In this document: in pieces, positions 63,143 to 64,000 of the stretch | Position numbering within the stretch: position 1 is the stretch's first letter | Layout: each line of letters opens with the position of its first letter | NCBI GenBank assembly: GCA_044221335.1 | Contig: JBGAPI010000029.1 | Coordinates: 3,241-67,240 of the forward strand | Direction: 5' to 3' | Length of the DNA stretch: 64,000 nt | Source: JBGAPI01 sp044221335 | GTDB taxonomy: Bacteria > Pseudomonadota > Gammaproteobacteria > Xanthomonadales > Ahniellaceae | Program-made: the position numbers and the translations under genes | Notes under the pieces: generated by a model | The model's input: only the letters and a program-made list of their open reading frames with translations | The model's database searches: none | Told to the model about the DNA's origin: nothing

Positions 63143-64000
63143 TCCGCACAGCGCGTTGTAGCGGACCAGCAGCTGGTAGACCGGGCTCGGCTGAGCGTTC
63201 GAGAAGTTGCGCACGCCGATGTAGTAGGTGCCCGGCGCGACGTGGGTCGCGAGCGCGTTGCCCACCGAGTCGATCACCGAGCAGCGGTAGCCGGGACGTT
63301 CGTCGTCGTTGCTGGTGATGAGCGTCGTGCCGTTGCTCTGGTACAGCGAGACGACCGTATCGACCGACTGGGTGAAGTCGACGAACTTGCAGTCCGGGGT
63401 GGCGGGGTCGACGGTTTCGATGTGGAGGTCGGCGTAGTTCGGAACCGATATCCGGTAGTAGTCGACGTCGGTGCCCGGGGTGACCTGGGCGCAGACGCGC
63501 CGGGGGACGGAGACGAAGGTCGCCGCAGCCGGAGTGTCGTTGTTCTCGATCTCGCTGGCCTGGCAACCCGGATTCGCGGGGCCGTCCTCGCTGCCGTCCT
63601 TGAACACGCCGATCACGCTGCAGCCGACCTGGATCTTGTAGGCGCTGACGTTGTTCGAGAAGCCGTCGACCGAGACGTCGTAGCTGGTGGCGGGCGCCGG
63701 CAGGAAGTTGATCGTCTCGGTCGAAGTGCCGCCCAGGAACGAACCCAGCATGCAGTTGCCGCCGAGGCAGTTGCCGCCCGGCGTGTTGAGGACGAACAGG
63801 TCGAGGTCCGCGCTGGTCGGCATCATCGTGATGGTCGCCTGCACGTCGTTGATCTGCTGGGTCTGCTGGCGGAAGCTGTAGGTGAATTCCGGGCCGGTCT
63901 CGCCGCTGTAGTTGATCCCGCTGGTCTTGCAGGTGTAGGTGGAGTTCGACGTCGTGCTGCCCGCGTTGTTGTTGGCCCAGTTGTCGACCGAGCCGCAGAT
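63071..64000 (-). CDS. Exported PPC-domain protein with a C-terminal Cys-rich repeat, 5' end outside window
   Basis: The frame is open to the window edge, at least 309 residues. An N-terminal beta-sandwich part (INYSGETGPEFTYSF..., MMPTSADLDLFVLN, TSYDVSVDGFSNNVSAYKI) is followed by VIGVFKDGSEDGP and a bacterial pre-peptidase C-terminal (PPC) domain (ASEIENNDTPAAAT, GTDVDYYRISVP, GTYYIGVRN). It ends CGNGVREGSETCDDGNHGGCSATCQ-type Cys-rich repeat (DUF4215-like). Secreted protein, possibly protease-associated or adhesive. An internal GTG at 63844 is not the true start. Confidence 0.82.
   Translation of the reverse strand: MCGSVDNWANNNAGSTTSNSTYTCKTSGINYSGETGPEFTYSFRQQTQQINDVQATITMMPTSADLDLFVLNTPGGNCLGGNCMLGSFLGGTSTETINFLPAPATSYDVSVDGFSNNVSAYKIQVGCSVIGVFKDGSEDGPANPGCQASEIENNDTPAAATFVSVPRRVCAQVTPGTDVDYYRISVPNYADLHIETVDPATPDCKFVDFTQSVDTVVSLYQSNGTTLITSNDDERPGYRCSVIDSVGNALATHVAPGTYYIGVRNFSNAQPSPVYQLLVRYNALCGNGVREGSETCDDGNHGGCSATCQ

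Overview
This is a contiguous, GC-rich, gene-dense chromosomal segment from a gammaproteobacterium, most probably order Lysobacterales (Xanthomonadales). The evidence is a dcw cell-wall/division cluster without murD between mraY and ftsW, dciA and an M23 peptidase gene between lpxC and secA, a Nudix-ThiE fusion after secA, GTAG-type short palindromes like those of Stenotrophomonas/Xanthomonas, and an exported protein ending in the F-x-D-x-F-E style seen in this group. The genus cannot be fixed from the sequence. I found no tRNA, rRNA, prophage, IS element or CRISPR array.

Layout. 1-11829: murF (5' end outside), mraY, ftsW, murG, murC, ddlB, ftsQ, ftsA, ftsZ, lpxC; the genes from ftsW to ftsA overlap stop-to-start. 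11887-17619: dciA (minus), M23 peptidase, a small membrane protein, secA, Nudix-ThiE. 17987-20122: an exported protein and a FadL-family porin (minus). 20329-23402: SPFH protein, NfeD, gcvT, gcvH. 23912-24307: a MetJ repressor domain fused to a histone H1-like Lys/Ala tail, with an internal ribosome binding site for the tail. 24866-32740: TonB-box lipoprotein, DUF971, ubiE, M1 aminopeptidase, rnr, rlmB. 32737-39705: membrane fusion protein, two small genes (one frameshifted), an MBOAT acyltransferase with an SGNH partner, and a receptor Ser/Thr kinase. 39872-44329: a 1485-residue protein that looks like two fused copies of one ancestral exported/membrane gene. 44345-50874: prmC, OsmC, a 12-repeat exported protein, a small secreted protein, a D-aminoacylase-like lipoprotein. 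50875-53020: repeats plus xni and a nitroreductase gene. 53021-60731: 2OG-Fe(II) oxygenase, rapA, then mprF and acvB/virJ (synthesis and hydrolysis of lysyl-phosphatidylglycerol). 60794-64000: exported repeat proteins, a frameshifted KOW gene and a perfect 140-bp tandem duplication.

The first 17 kb form one functional programme: peptidoglycan precursor synthesis and flipping, septum assembly, lipid A commitment and protein export. The second half is more accessory: envelope modification, signalling and exported repeat proteins, punctuated by GTAG palindromes. Several of these palindromes overlap the TAG stop codon of the preceding gene. The best candidates for new biology are the MetJ-H1 fusion, the duplicated 1485-residue protein beside the kinase, and the palindrome/stop-codon association.
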